A stretch of DNA of 64,000 bases from CAVQCT01 sp964520865 (lineage in GTDB: Bacteria; Zixibacteria; MSB-5A5; GN15; FEB-12), in contig CAZFOY010000001.1 of NCBI GenBank assembly GCA_964520865.1, forward strand, positions 78,011-142,010. The letters run 5' to 3'. The translations under genes and the position numbers were made by a program. The notes below the pieces were generated by a model, which was given only the letters and a program-made list of their open reading frames with translations, was not told the DNA's origin and made no database searches. Below are positions 52,269-61,107 of the stretch, in pieces (position 1 is the first letter of the stretch; each line of letters begins with the position of its first letter).

Positions 52269-52850
52269 TTATTTCTGTGAGAACAGATTGTCTATATCGG
52301 ACTGCTCCGTTTTCTTTTCATACATGTCCGCGTGCGGATCAAAAGCCCGTTTTTTGCGTTTGGTCGGCGTTTCTTCGGACTTAGATCCGTGAAGATCGGT
52401 CAGGACGATCGACAGTTTCGATTCGAGTTCTTCCAGCAGACTCATCGCATGGCTGATCTGCTGGGAAGTTATGTCTTGAAACTGCAGGGCGTCCATAATC
52501 GTATAGGCGTCGTTGCAGGATGTATTCGCTTTTTCCGTCAGGTCGTCGACGATCGGGGCGATTTCATCGTTCTTGCCCGCGGCCGCCTTGTCTTTAATAG
52601 CCGCCAGTCCTTCGATCACCGCCTGCTCGCGCTGGGTGATTTGTTCAACCAGATCAAGCATCTGTTGGGTAGCCGCTTCCGTCTGCTCGCTGATCTTGTC
52701 GAGCTGGCGGGTTGCTATGGGCACGTTCTGCTGCGACTCGATGAGGGGATTGCGAAGCCTCCTGTATCCGTCGACGATCTCGCTGATAGAGGCAGAGAGC
52801 TCAAGAATCTCCTTCTTGATCTTGTTTTGAAGTATGTCGCTTCCAGCCAT
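52269..52850 (-). CDS. cheZ: CheY-P phosphatase CheZ
   Basis: 193 residues, a long helical hairpin. The diagnostic motif FQDITSQQI supplies Asp126 and Gln130, equivalent to Asp143 and Gln147 of E. coli CheZ, which position water for hydrolysis of CheY-P. The C-terminus SDIDNLFSQK resembles the CheY-binding tail (DxIDxLLxxLGF type) after a disordered linker (about 155-180). It sits between cheA and cheY. Confidence 0.88.
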   Translation of the reverse strand: MAGSDILQNKIKKEILELSASISEIVDGYRRLRNPLIESQQNVPIATRQLDKISEQTEAATQQMLDLVEQITQREQAVIEGLAAIKDKAAAGKNDEIAPIVDDLTEKANTSCNDAYTIMDALQFQDITSQQISHAMSLLEELESKLSIVLTDLHGSKSEETPTKRKKRAFDPHADMYEKKTEQSDIDNLFSQK

Positions 52851-52872
52851 TTCCGTTACTCCTTTAGACAGC

Positions 52873-53247
52873 TCAGCTGCCGAGAATTTGTTCTATCTTC
52901 TGTTTCAGTGTATCGGGCGTGAACGGCTTGACGATATAGTTGTTCACCCCGGCCTTCATTGCTTCAAGGATGTCGTCTTTCACCGATCGGGTCGTCACCA
53001 TCAGAATCGGCATGTTCTTGTATTCATTCGATGACCTGAGGGTGGTGACCAGAGCAAGTCCGTCCATTTCCGGCATGTTCCAGTCGGTGATAATGAAGTT
53101 GATCTGTTCGACTTTGAGTTTCGCCAGGGCGTCCTTGCCGTCCGAGGCTTCCACTACGTCGTTGAATCCTGCCCGCTTGAGCGTATTGATGATAATACGG
53201 CGCATGGTCGGGCTGTCATCTACTGCCAGGATCTTGAGTTCGGCCAC
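52873..53247 (-). CDS. cheY: chemotaxis response regulator CheY
   Basis: 124 residues, GTG start with AAGGAGG. It is a single receiver domain: ILAVDDSPTMRRIIINTLKR with the acidic pair at Asp10/Asp11, phospho-Asp55 in IITDWNMPEMDGL, TTR at the switch Thr region, and IVKPF with the conserved Lys. The DWNMPxMDG sequence is the classic CheY form that binds the motor switch. Placement next to cheZ supports this being the true CheY. Confidence 0.93.
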   Translation of the reverse strand: MAELKILAVDDSPTMRRIIINTLKRAGFNDVVEASDGKDALAKLKVEQINFIITDWNMPEMDGLALVTTLRSSNEYKNMPILMVTTRSVKDDILEAMKAGVNNYIVKPFTPDTLKQKIEQILGS

Positions 53248-53256
53248 GTTGCCTCC

Positions 53257-53649
53257 TTATTCCTGATTCTCATCTTTTTTGTCTAAGTACTTGGATACCT
53301 CGTTCAACAGCAGATTCGATTTGAACGGTTTTACGAGGTACGAACTTGCCCCGACCTCCATGCCGCGTTCCTTGTCATCCTCCCCTTCCTCGGAAGTCAG
53401 GATAATGATCGGCGTCTGCCGGAACTTCTCGTTACTACGCAGGGTATCGATCAGTCCGTACCCGTCGAGGTTCGGCATATTGAGATCGGTAATCACGAGG
53501 TCGACCGGGCCGGACATGTTCGAAATCTTCTCGATCGCATCCATGCCGTCACATGCGGTGACCACTCGGAATCCCTTGTTCTTAAGGGAGAACGAGACGA
53601 ATTTCACGACTGTCGGCGAGTCGTCAACTACGAGTATTGTGTTTACCAT
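53257..53649 (-). CDS. single-domain response regulator (CheY-like)
   Basis: 130 residues, one receiver domain with no output. ILVVDDSPTVVKFVSFSLKN holds the acidic pair; the phospho-Asp is in DLVITDLNMPNLDGYG; LTSEEGEDDKERG and YLVKPFK complete the active site. It is 9 bp upstream of cheY in the same operon. A phosphate sink for CheA or a partner of an alternative output is possible; it is less CheY-like than its neighbour. Confidence 0.9.
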   Translation of the reverse strand: MVNTILVVDDSPTVVKFVSFSLKNKGFRVVTACDGMDAIEKISNMSGPVDLVITDLNMPNLDGYGLIDTLRSNEKFRQTPIIILTSEEGEDDKERGMEVGASSYLVKPFKSNLLLNEVSKYLDKKDENQE

Positions 53650-53675
53650 AAGCGTATCCTGTCTATTGTCATCAC

Positions 53676-54671
53676 TTATTTACTACCGGTTCTTATCTTG
53701 GCTAACAGGTCGAGAGCTCTTGCAGCCCCGCCCATAGGGCCGGCGTTTGCTGCAGCCGTCCTGGTGAATGAAGTCTGCGCGGCCGCCGGTTGAGTTGAAG
53801 ATGCCGTGGTGCCTGCCGCTTCTTTCTGGTAGACGAGAGCGTTCTTGAAGTAGACCAGCTTGAACGCTTTCGATATACCATGAAGCGTCTCGGCATGACC
53901 GATGTAAAAGTACCCTCCCGGCTTCAACGAATTGAAGAAACCCCGCACGAGTTGCTTTTTGACTTCGTCGGAGAAGTAGATCATGACATTCCGACAGAAG
54001 ATGGCGTCGAAATTCGAGTTGAGCGATATCTTACGCGCATCGTGCAGGTTCAAATGCGAGAAATTCACCATCGCCTTGATCTCCGGCTTCACACGGTAGA
54101 TGTCGTCGGCCTTGGTGAAGTATCTTGACAGAATTTGGGGCTTAACCCCGCGCAGGGTGAGTCCGCTGTACTCGCCGCGGCGGGCCTTTTGCAGAACATT
54201 TTCGGATATATCGTTCGCCATGATTTCAATATTCCAGCCGGCCAGATTATGCAAAGTCTCCATGACGATCATGGCCAGAGTGTACGGCTCTTCACCGGTC
54301 GAGCAACCGGCAGACCACAGCCGAAGATGCTTCGGTCCTCGTGTCTGCATCTTCTCCTGGACGATGAGCGGCAGCACCTCTTCAGAAAACGACAGAAGCT
54401 GCGGCTCGTTGCGGAAGAAGCTGGTCTCGTTGGTGGTAATGACGTTCATCAGGTTATTGAACTCTTTGAGCGACGTATCGTACTTCACGTGATAGAAGTA
54501 GTCGCGATAGTTCTTGATGCCCAGTTCTCCCATCCGCTTGATAAGACGGTTTTTCACCAGGTACATTTTGTTCTCGGCGAAGAATATTCCGCTTTTCTCG
54601 TGGATGAAGTCCCGTATCATGATGAACTCGTCCAGTGACATTTCCGGTTCGGCGACGAGATTCATATCCAT
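53676..54671 (-). CDS. cheR: chemoreceptor glutamate methyltransferase CheR with extended C-terminus
   Basis: 331 residues. N-terminal helical domain (DEFIMIRDFIHEKSGIFFAE, with NKMYLVKNRL) and SAM-methyltransferase domain (LRLWSAGCSTGEEPYTLAMI, IMANDISENVLQKARRGEYS, IFCRNVMIYFSDEVKKQLVR, with GYFYIGHAETL). It methylates chemoreceptors, opposing CheB. After about residue 285 there is an Ala/Thr/Gln-rich tail of some 45 residues ending LDLLAKIRTGSK, which is unusual and could dock on a receptor or other protein. Confidence 0.96.
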   Translation of the reverse strand: MDMNLVAEPEMSLDEFIMIRDFIHEKSGIFFAENKMYLVKNRLIKRMGELGIKNYRDYFYHVKYDTSLKEFNNLMNVITTNETSFFRNEPQLLSFSEEVLPLIVQEKMQTRGPKHLRLWSAGCSTGEEPYTLAMIVMETLHNLAGWNIEIMANDISENVLQKARRGEYSGLTLRGVKPQILSRYFTKADDIYRVKPEIKAMVNFSHLNLHDARKISLNSNFDAIFCRNVMIYFSDEVKKQLVRGFFNSLKPGGYFYIGHAETLHGISKAFKLVYFKNALVYQKEAAGTTASSTQPAAAQTSFTRTAAANAGPMGGAARALDLLAKIRTGSK

Positions 54672-54734
54672 AGTCTACCCTTTTTGGTATTCAGCCCAAT
54701 CTCTTTTGAATAACAGATTCCATATCCTCAAATC

Positions 54735-55259
54735 TCAGTCGTCCGCCGCAGATCCACAGGTGATCGTCGCGCACATCGCACCATCGGAAAGCGTGCTCGA
54801 TCGACCGTCCTGACCGTTGGCAGCAGGGTCCCGGGTTGTCTCTGTTTCCCGGTGCAACCCGGTACCGCATTCTTTATTCTCAAACTTGGCGATTGCGCCC
54901 TCGATAACCTGCCTCATTTCGCCTGCCTCAAACGGCTTGATTAGGAAGTCGGATGCTCCCTTGCGAAAGGCGGCAATAACGGTATCGACGGTCGGATCGC
55001 TCATCATCATTATCACGGCAATTTCCGGACTGCCCTGTCGAACACGGTTAATAATTTCCACCCCGTTCGTATCCGGCAAATAGAAATCCATTACTGCTGC
55101 CGCTGACGGGGTCTCATTCAGGGCGGCAAGCAGTTCTCCGGCAGTCTTCACCGATTTGACTTCGTAGCCGAGGCTCGAAAGGAACGTGGCGATATCGCGA
55201 CCTATCACTTCGTCGCCGTCCGCTACGATAATTCTGCGGGGAGCGCCGGCTGTCTTCAT
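54735..55259 (-). CDS. response regulator with divergent C-terminal tail
   Basis: 174 residues from ATG 55259 (MKTAGAPRRIIVADGDEVIG); an earlier in-frame start at 55283 overlaps the preceding gene. Receiver at about 8-125, with acidic residues in VADGDE, phospho-Asp in AAVMDFYLPDTNGVE and FLIKPFEAGE. The remaining 50 residues (RETETTRDPAANGQDGRSST and beyond) look disordered, without a known output domain. It lies in the same operon as the HEAT-repeat protein and cheR. Confidence 0.82.
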   Translation of the reverse strand: MKTAGAPRRIIVADGDEVIGRDIATFLSSLGYEVKSVKTAGELLAALNETPSAAAVMDFYLPDTNGVEIINRVRQGSPEIAVIMMMSDPTVDTVIAAFRKGASDFLIKPFEAGEMRQVIEGAIAKFENKECGTGLHRETETTRDPAANGQDGRSSTLSDGAMCATITCGSAADD

Positions 55260-55260
55260 G

Positions 55261-55641
55261 CTACTTCTCTGCCTTCTCTCCAACCTTACTCTCGATTGTT
55301 TTGTAGAGTTGGTTGATATTAAACGGCTTGATGATGTAGTCAGCGACCCGCTGCCTTAGAGCAGTCACGGCTGAGTCGACCGACGGAAAGCCGGTCATGA
55401 GCACGACCGGAATTTCCGGATGGGTTTCTTTGAGCTGCTCGGTAAGCTGCAGTCCGTCCATGGTCGGCATTTTTATATCCGTGAGCACGACGTCGACCGG
55501 CGTGTCCTCTAAAATCTGTAAGGCTTTTTCCCCATTTTCGGCGATCGAGATATCCCAACCCTGGCTGCTGAAGAAATCGTACAGCAGATCGCGGATCAAC
55601 AACTCGTCGTCAACGACGAGGATCGAGTGTTTCTGATTCAT
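55261..55641 (-). CDS. single-domain response regulator
   Basis: 126 residues. ILVVDDELLIRDLLYDFFSS, phospho-Asp in VVLTDIKMPTMDGLQ, VVLMTGFPSVDSAVTALRQR and YIIKPFN make a complete receiver. The VLMTGFP and RVADYIIKPF pattern resembles receivers of NtrC-type regulators, but no output domain follows. It is coupled to the HEAT-repeat gene by ATGA overlap, suggesting the two work together. Confidence 0.9.
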   Translation of the reverse strand: MNQKHSILVVDDELLIRDLLYDFFSSQGWDISIAENGEKALQILEDTPVDVVLTDIKMPTMDGLQLTEQLKETHPEIPVVLMTGFPSVDSAVTALRQRVADYIIKPFNINQLYKTIESKVGEKAEK

Positions 55642-57545
55642 TTAGCACCTTGCAGCGTTTGCACGGCCGACGTTGCAGCCTCTTGTATGTCTTTGTTCTT
55701 GTGATTGCAGAGTTTCTCAATGTCGACCAGCGCCTCGCGGCATCCCATCCTGGCCAGCGCCTTGATAGCAGCCAGCCGGATGATATCCTGCTCGCTTGAG
55801 AGGTAATTGATGATATAGTCGCTGTACTCGGGATTGGCCAATTCTCCGATCAGATTGATTGCATGGTATCGAACCCATACGTCTTCGTCTTCGAGCACCA
55901 ACCTGATTTCAGGCAGAATTGACTCCCCTTTGATGGCGAGCAGAGCCGAAATGGCCGCCTTGCGAACGCCGCTGTTTTCGTCGTTCAACGCGAGCAACAG
56001 CGGATTGATATTTTCCGCTTCGCCAATTTTAGCCAGTGAGTCGGCTGCCGATTTGCGTATCGCGGCTTCGGGATGATTGAGTGCCTGAAGAAGCGGATCC
56101 ACAACTGAGGCGTCACCGATCATACCAAGTGCCGTCACGGCCAGACGCTGGCTTTCGATATCTTCATGATAAAGATCTCGGCTGAAGACCTGGACGACCT
56201 TTGGACCGCCTATGATCAAGAGCGCTCCCATGGCCGCCTCCCTGACGTCGGGATATCGGTCGTAGAGACCTTCGAGAATGATATCGATGTCATCTTCGGT
56301 ACACAGCCAGCCGAGTGCGGCGTAGGCAGCCGAGCGTACATGCCCGACCGAATCCTTCGCCAGCGCCCTTAACGGAGCCACTGCATCCTGGCAGGCCGAC
56401 AGGCCGAGCGTAAAGGCGATGTTCTGTCGCACGTCCGGATCGGTGTCTTTCGCGAAAGGGAGAAGGCTTCGGGCGATGTCCTCGTCGACATATTGCTTGA
56501 GGATATTCAGAAGAACGAGCTTAACGGAAGTCGATGACTCCGGGAACTTCTTAAGAATGAGGTCACTTGCGGACGGACCGATCTGGGCCAGAATTTCCAC
56601 GATTCTCTTGAGATCCTCGTCTTCTACATAGGCGACAACGTCGAGAAGCGATTGCACAACCTTACTGCCGTACCAGTGAGAGAGATGGCCCAGCGTGAAT
56701 TTGGTGATCCGCGGATCCCGATTGCGGATTCCTTCGAACAGGAATTCCGAGAATTTGTCCAGGGGAAGATCGTGCCCGATCCGACCGTCGTTATTGATGC
56801 TGATGTGAATAATCGCGGCCAGGGCTGCTTCCGCAATCGTGCTGTCCGGATATTCGAGGAATCGGATCAGGTGATCGACCGACTCCTGCCGATTGAGATT
56901 TCCGAGGGCCTCGATAGCGGCATACAACACCACCGGATCATCGCTGTCGAGGAATTCAATTAAGTACTGGAGCGTGGAAGGATCGCCGATTTTTCCCAGC
57001 GCCTCCACCGCCTGAAGTCTGACGTCGAGCGTACGACGATAAGCTTTGACCAGTTCGGGAATCGTCGCGGACGAACCGATTTCTCCGAGCGCCTCGGCTG
57101 CCGAGCAGACGACGTTAATATTGGAGTCATGGAGCCGGCTGCAGATGGCGTCGGTTGCTCGTTCGTCGCCGATCATTCCGAGAACGTCGACGATGAACTT
57201 GCGGACGTCGTGATCGTCGTTCTCGATCTCGGCGATCAGAGCCGGAACAGCCTCTCCCCCGAAGCGGACCAGAATTTCGGCCGCAAGATTCCGGGTTCCG
57301 ATATCGCCGTGAGCGAGAAACTTGATAAGGAGCTGCGCGGCGATATCCCCTTTGATATTGCAGAGCAGGTCGGCCGCCATTTCGCGGATCCCCATATCGG
57401 CGTCTTCCAATGCGATCACCAGGCCGGCGACGGCCTCGGTCGTATCGCATCTTCCGAGTTGCTGCACCGCTTCTTCTCGTTCGTAGAAATCGGGAGACTG
57501 GAGTTGTGCGAGCAGTGTATTTACCTGATCGATTGTGCTTACCAT
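55638..57545 (-). CDS. HEAT-repeat scaffold protein
   Basis: 635 residues from ATG 57545 (MVSTIDQVNTLLAQLQ), an in-frame start; a frame to 57572 exists but adds basic residues of no obvious use. The whole length is about 18-20 HEAT/PBS-lyase-type repeats of about 31 residues with the D-x-x-V-R-x-x-A-A-x-A-L-G pattern (for example DPDVRQNIAFTLGLSACQDA, HPEAAIRKSAADSLAKIGEA). No enzymatic motif is seen. Such solenoids act as protein-binding platforms; beside four receivers and a partner-switching set, a role assembling regulators is a reasonable inference. Confidence 0.85.
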   Translation of the reverse strand: MVSTIDQVNTLLAQLQSPDFYEREEAVQQLGRCDTTEAVAGLVIALEDADMGIREMAADLLCNIKGDIAAQLLIKFLAHGDIGTRNLAAEILVRFGGEAVPALIAEIENDDHDVRKFIVDVLGMIGDERATDAICSRLHDSNINVVCSAAEALGEIGSSATIPELVKAYRRTLDVRLQAVEALGKIGDPSTLQYLIEFLDSDDPVVLYAAIEALGNLNRQESVDHLIRFLEYPDSTIAEAALAAIIHISINNDGRIGHDLPLDKFSEFLFEGIRNRDPRITKFTLGHLSHWYGSKVVQSLLDVVAYVEDEDLKRIVEILAQIGPSASDLILKKFPESSTSVKLVLLNILKQYVDEDIARSLLPFAKDTDPDVRQNIAFTLGLSACQDAVAPLRALAKDSVGHVRSAAYAALGWLCTEDDIDIILEGLYDRYPDVREAAMGALLIIGGPKVVQVFSRDLYHEDIESQRLAVTALGMIGDASVVDPLLQALNHPEAAIRKSAADSLAKIGEAENINPLLLALNDENSGVRKAAISALLAIKGESILPEIRLVLEDEDVWVRYHAINLIGELANPEYSDYIINYLSSEQDIIRLAAIKALARMGCREALVDIEKLCNHKNKDIQEAATSAVQTLQGAK

Positions 57546-57577
57546 GTGTACCAACCCTTTTTTGCCTCTCACCCCTT

Positions 57578-57928
57578 TTAGGATACCTTGACCGATTGAT
57601 AGGAGTTCAGAGCTTCCTGCTGCGAGGTATAGATCTCGAAGATGTGGGAAAGCTGCGTGATTTCGAAGATCTCCTGCACATAACTCACCAGCTCGGACAG
57701 GGTAAGACGTCCCTTGTGCATCCGGACGTCCTTCATAATCGAGACGAGGACGCCCAGGCCGGAGCTGTTTATGAAGTCAACCTGCGAGAGGTTCAGGTGG
57801 ATCAATGACTTTTCTTTGCCAAGCAGCTGCTTGACCTGTTCTTTCACGCCGGCGCCGCTGGCGAGATCCAGACGCCCCTTGAGCTGCAGCACGGAAATGC
57901 CGCCTTCTTCGTGAATCGATATCTCCAT
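57578..57928 (-). CDS. STAS-domain anti-sigma factor antagonist (RsbV/SpoIIAA-like)
   Basis: 116 residues from ATG 57928, with GGAGGAG upstream; a GTG five codons earlier would overlap that site. The STAS fold: VLQLKGRLDLASGAGVKEQV and LIHLNLSQVDFINSSGLGVL, where the Ser in INSSGLG is the phosphorylatable residue. It is the switch partner of the ATPase-domain kinase next upstream. Confidence 0.9.
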   Translation of the reverse strand: MEISIHEEGGISVLQLKGRLDLASGAGVKEQVKQLLGKEKSLIHLNLSQVDFINSSGLGVLVSIMKDVRMHKGRLTLSELVSYVQEIFEITQLSHIFEIYTSQQEALNSYQSVKVS

Positions 57929-57956
57929 TACTATCTCCTCCACAAAATGAAACTGT

Positions 57957-58385
57957 TTAACTTGTCTTCGTTGCTATGTTTTCACGTCGGCTGAAGTGAA
58001 TCGAGACAAGCAGTCCCCCCGATTCAACTTCGACAAAACGCGCAGTGTTGGCATAGTGCCTGATCAGGTCAACTCCGCGGCCCCCTTCAGAAAGTAACTG
58101 AGCGGGTTTCCTGTCGGCGATGCGCCTTAACGCATCTCTGCCCTGGTCAATTATATCGGCAATTAAGTCCGTTTTGTTTATGGTAACCCGGAGAGTAACT
58201 GTCTTTTCGGGATCGAGTTCGTTACCGTGCGTGAGGGCGTTGGTGAACGCCTCCGACACAGCGAGCGTGAAGGCACGATTGAGATGTCCCGTAACGAGAT
58301 GGCGCGATAGGATTAACTCGATGTCTGTCAGCATCTTCTCTTCTGACTCGAGGATCGATGAGTACTCAAATTGATAAGTAGCCAT
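57957..58385 (-). CDS. RsbW/SpoIIAB-like anti-sigma factor serine kinase
   Basis: 142 residues from ATG 58385; a TTG two codons earlier overlaps the phosphatase stop. It is a GHKL ATPase: N-box FTLAVSEAFTNALTHGNELD (Glu and Asn), G1 box LIADIIDQGRDAL and G2 EGGRGVDLIRHYAN. It would phosphorylate the STAS protein and hold a regulator, classically a sigma factor, when the STAS partner is phosphorylated. The downstream target is not encoded nearby. Confidence 0.88.
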   Translation of the reverse strand: MATYQFEYSSILESEEKMLTDIELILSRHLVTGHLNRAFTLAVSEAFTNALTHGNELDPEKTVTLRVTINKTDLIADIIDQGRDALRRIADRKPAQLLSEGGRGVDLIRHYANTARFVEVESGGLLVSIHFSRRENIATKTS

Positions 58386-58387
58386 AC

Positions 58388-59680
58388 TCAATCGACCTTG
58401 ATCTGCATGATGGTGAAATCGTCAATGTACTCCTCGCTTCCGCCCTCCGTATATCGGTCCACCCAGTCCTTGACGCGCACACAGAACTCCTTGGGAGAGA
58501 GACCTATCTCGACTGAGAAGACCTGTTCGGCTCGTTCGCGCCCGAACAGCTGATTGTTCGCATCGGCTGCCTCGGTCAGTCCATCGGTGAACAAAAAGAG
58601 CCGGTCATCGCTTTCGAATTGATGTTGTCCTTCCTTGAAGGGACAGCCGGGAAACTGACCGATTATAGGTCCGCCAATCGGCAATTCGCAAATGGTCCCT
58701 TCGGTGTGATCCCAGAGAAGTCCGGGCAGATGTCCCGCGTTGCAGTAAGTAAGCTGCTGGGCTGCCAGATCTACTTTGCTAAGAAAGAGTGTCACGAACA
58801 TTTCGCGATGGCGGATGATCCCGGATGCCAGCACTTCATTGATCGACTCGGCCAGTTCAGCCATCGAGATATCCGGACGAATTGCCAGGGTTGATTTGAT
58901 AATCCCGGCCGCCGCCGACATGACGAGCGCGGCCGGAACCCCTTTGTTCGAAACATCGCCAATGATTGCGACAAAGCGTTGATTGTCAACTTTGATGATA
59001 TCGTAGAAGTCGCCGCCTACTTCTCTTGCCGGATAGTAGGCAACTCCGATCTCAGCGCCGGAGATACTGTCGATGTCCTGTGGAAGGATCGTTTCCTGCA
59101 CCTGTTTGGCGATCGCCATCTCCTGCTCGGTCTTCTGCTGTTTGAGTTTGTCCTTAATGAGAATCGAGTTGTCTATAGCCACTGCCACGAAGTTCATGAG
59201 CATCTCAAGAATCTCGCGATCCTCGTTAGAGAAGCCGGTGCCATCGGCTTTATTGATTATGGATATGACGCCGAAACACTTCTGTGCCGTTTTGATCGGT
59301 ACGGAGATGATCGACTCAATATTCAGGCCGGCATCATTGACGAGCCCGAGCCCGGTAAGCACCACCGGCTCGCGGTGCTGAAACGAATAGTCGGCAATAT
59401 TGAGATTATCGCGGTACATGAGTGACCGGATAAACGACTCGTCGACCCCCCATGAAATCTTGTCGTGCAGCGTATCCTCTTCTTCGAGCAAAATCGAACC
59501 GACTTCGCCGTCGACCAGACGAACGGCCATATCCATGACAACTGACAAAACAGCGTTTATCTCGTGAATCGAGGTTACTACCGTTCCCATGGTGGCCAGA
59601 TCACGCAACTCCGCCTTCTTAGCCTCAAGCCGGCTTTCGAGATCGTCGATCTGGTTCGCTGTGTATTGGGTCGGTTCCAT
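58388..59680 (-). CDS. GAF-domain PP2C phosphatase (RsbU-like)
   Basis: 430 residues. GAF sensor domain at about 35-175 (VVMDMAVRLVDGEVGSILLE), a linker helix (EMAIAKQVQETILPQDIDSI) and the SpoIIE-type PP2C catalytic domain at about 215-430 with REVGGDFYDI, IIGDVSNKGVPAALVMS, FLFTDGLTEA and DDFTIMQI providing the metal-binding Asps. It should dephosphorylate the STAS partner in response to a signal sensed by GAF. It is first of the operon running through the chemotaxis genes. Confidence 0.92.
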   Translation of the reverse strand: MEPTQYTANQIDDLESRLEAKKAELRDLATMGTVVTSIHEINAVLSVVMDMAVRLVDGEVGSILLEEEDTLHDKISWGVDESFIRSLMYRDNLNIADYSFQHREPVVLTGLGLVNDAGLNIESIISVPIKTAQKCFGVISIINKADGTGFSNEDREILEMLMNFVAVAIDNSILIKDKLKQQKTEQEMAIAKQVQETILPQDIDSISGAEIGVAYYPAREVGGDFYDIIKVDNQRFVAIIGDVSNKGVPAALVMSAAAGIIKSTLAIRPDISMAELAESINEVLASGIIRHREMFVTLFLSKVDLAAQQLTYCNAGHLPGLLWDHTEGTICELPIGGPIIGQFPGCPFKEGQHQFESDDRLFLFTDGLTEAADANNQLFGRERAEQVFSVEIGLSPKEFCVRVKDWVDRYTEGGSEEYIDDFTIMQIKVD

Positions 59681-59799
59681 ACCTGCAAGGTATATCGACA
59701 GTTACACCGGTTTACCTAACCGACGCGGGGAAAGAATTTCCCCACAGTCCAGATTTGTACCGTTAAATCAGTTAGTCCGGAAGATGAGCCTGAAGCTGA

Positions 59800-61107
59800 C
59801 TATTTTTTCTTGAATTTCAAGCGGATCGGAACGCCTTCAAATCCGAAGCTTGAGCGCAGTTGGTTGGTGAGATAAGCGATGTATGACTTGTCGATCAACT
59901 CGGGATAGTTCGAGAAGAAGACGAAAGTCGAAGGAGCTACTTCAGTTTGCGCGGCATAATAGAACTTGATATGCTTCCCTTTGCGAGCGGGAGGATGCTT
60001 CTTCCCCACGACTCGCTGAAGAAAATCGTTCAATTCGGGAGTGTCGATCCTCCGGTGATTTTCTTCATGGACCTTCTCGACCAGCGATAGGACTTTGGCC
60101 ACTCGCTGGCCGGTCAGCGCCGAGACATAGATAACTGGAAGAAAACCGTGGCGGGATAACGTGTCCTTAATCTCTTTTGTGTAGTTGTCGGCCGTTAACG
60201 AATCCTTTTCGATCAGGTCCCACTTATTGACGGCGAGTACGGCCGCACGGCGGACGGAGATGACCTTGTCAAGAACCCGCTGGTCCTGAGTCGAGACCCC
60301 TTCCGAGGCATCGAAAAGCACCACCGCGACATCACAGCTCTCGATCGCCCGGTCGGTGCGGAGATTAGTGTAGAACTCAATGTTTTCCGTCACCTTATAT
60401 TTGCGGCGGAGTCCTGCGGTGTCGATCAGCACAAACTTCCGTCCTTCGAATTCGAACGGGGTATCCACCGAATCACGCGTGGTACCTGCAATGGGCGTGA
60501 CGATCAAGCGATCCTGCCCGATCAGTTTGTTGATAAACGATGACTTGCCGACATTTGGGCGGCCGACGAGGGCAACCCGAATCGGCGAATCATCCTGAGC
60601 GGTTTCCTCCTCCTCGGGCAGGCTTGAAACCAGCTTGTCGAGCAAGTCTCCGACGCCGAGTCCGACGGTTGCGGAAACTGCCAGCGGTTCGCCGAGGCCG
60701 AGTTTCATAAAATCGAATACCTGAAGCGAGAGCTCTTCATTGTCCGACTTGTTCGCGATTAGAAGAGTCGTTTTCTCGGCTTTGTTCAGCTTGCGGGCGA
60801 GCTGGAGATCGACCGTATCGATTCCCACTTTAGTATCGACGACCATAAGGACGAGGTCCGATTCATGAATGGCGAATTCAGCCTGGTCGGAGATAGCCTT
60901 TTCCATGAGATCTGCGGAGTCAGGCACTATGCCACCGGTATCGACAAGATAAAACTGTACGCCGTTCCAATCGCAGATGGCATAGTTACGGTCTCTCGTC
61001 ACACCCGATTGTTCGTGCACGACGGCGAGGTTCTTGCGAAGGAATCGGTTAAAAAGGGAGGACTTGCCGACGTTGGGACGGCCCACAATGGCGACGGTCG
61101 GGATCAT
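59800..61107 (-). CDS. der: ribosome biogenesis GTPase Der
   Basis: 435 residues. It has two tandem GTPase domains, the hallmark of Der/EngA: the first with GRPNVGKSSLFNRF (9-22), DTGG and NKSD; the second with GRPNVGKSSFINKL, DTAGLRRKYK and NKWD. A C-terminal KH-like domain ends KHIKFYYAAQTEVAPSTFVF and ALTGQRVAKVLSLV. It acts in 50S subunit maturation. The ATG overlaps the DUF512 stop. Confidence 0.97.
   Translation of the reverse strand: MIPTVAIVGRPNVGKSSLFNRFLRKNLAVVHEQSGVTRDRNYAICDWNGVQFYLVDTGGIVPDSADLMEKAISDQAEFAIHESDLVLMVVDTKVGIDTVDLQLARKLNKAEKTTLLIANKSDNEELSLQVFDFMKLGLGEPLAVSATVGLGVGDLLDKLVSSLPEEEETAQDDSPIRVALVGRPNVGKSSFINKLIGQDRLIVTPIAGTTRDSVDTPFEFEGRKFVLIDTAGLRRKYKVTENIEFYTNLRTDRAIESCDVAVVLFDASEGVSTQDQRVLDKVISVRRAAVLAVNKWDLIEKDSLTADNYTKEIKDTLSRHGFLPVIYVSALTGQRVAKVLSLVEKVHEENHRRIDTPELNDFLQRVVGKKHPPARKGKHIKFYYAAQTEVAPSTFVFFSNYPELIDKSYIAYLTNQLRSSFGFEGVPIRLKFKKK

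Noticed and set aside
59691..59715. sigma-28-like GTCGATAT upstream of the PP2C gene
   Set aside because: It lies about 11 bp from the start codon and has a poor -35; too close to allow a leader with a ribosome binding site.
59727..59743. GGGGAAA/TTTCCCC hairpin between the PP2C gene and der
   Set aside because: Short 7-bp stem with 3-nt loop and no U run on the minus strand, so not called as a terminator.
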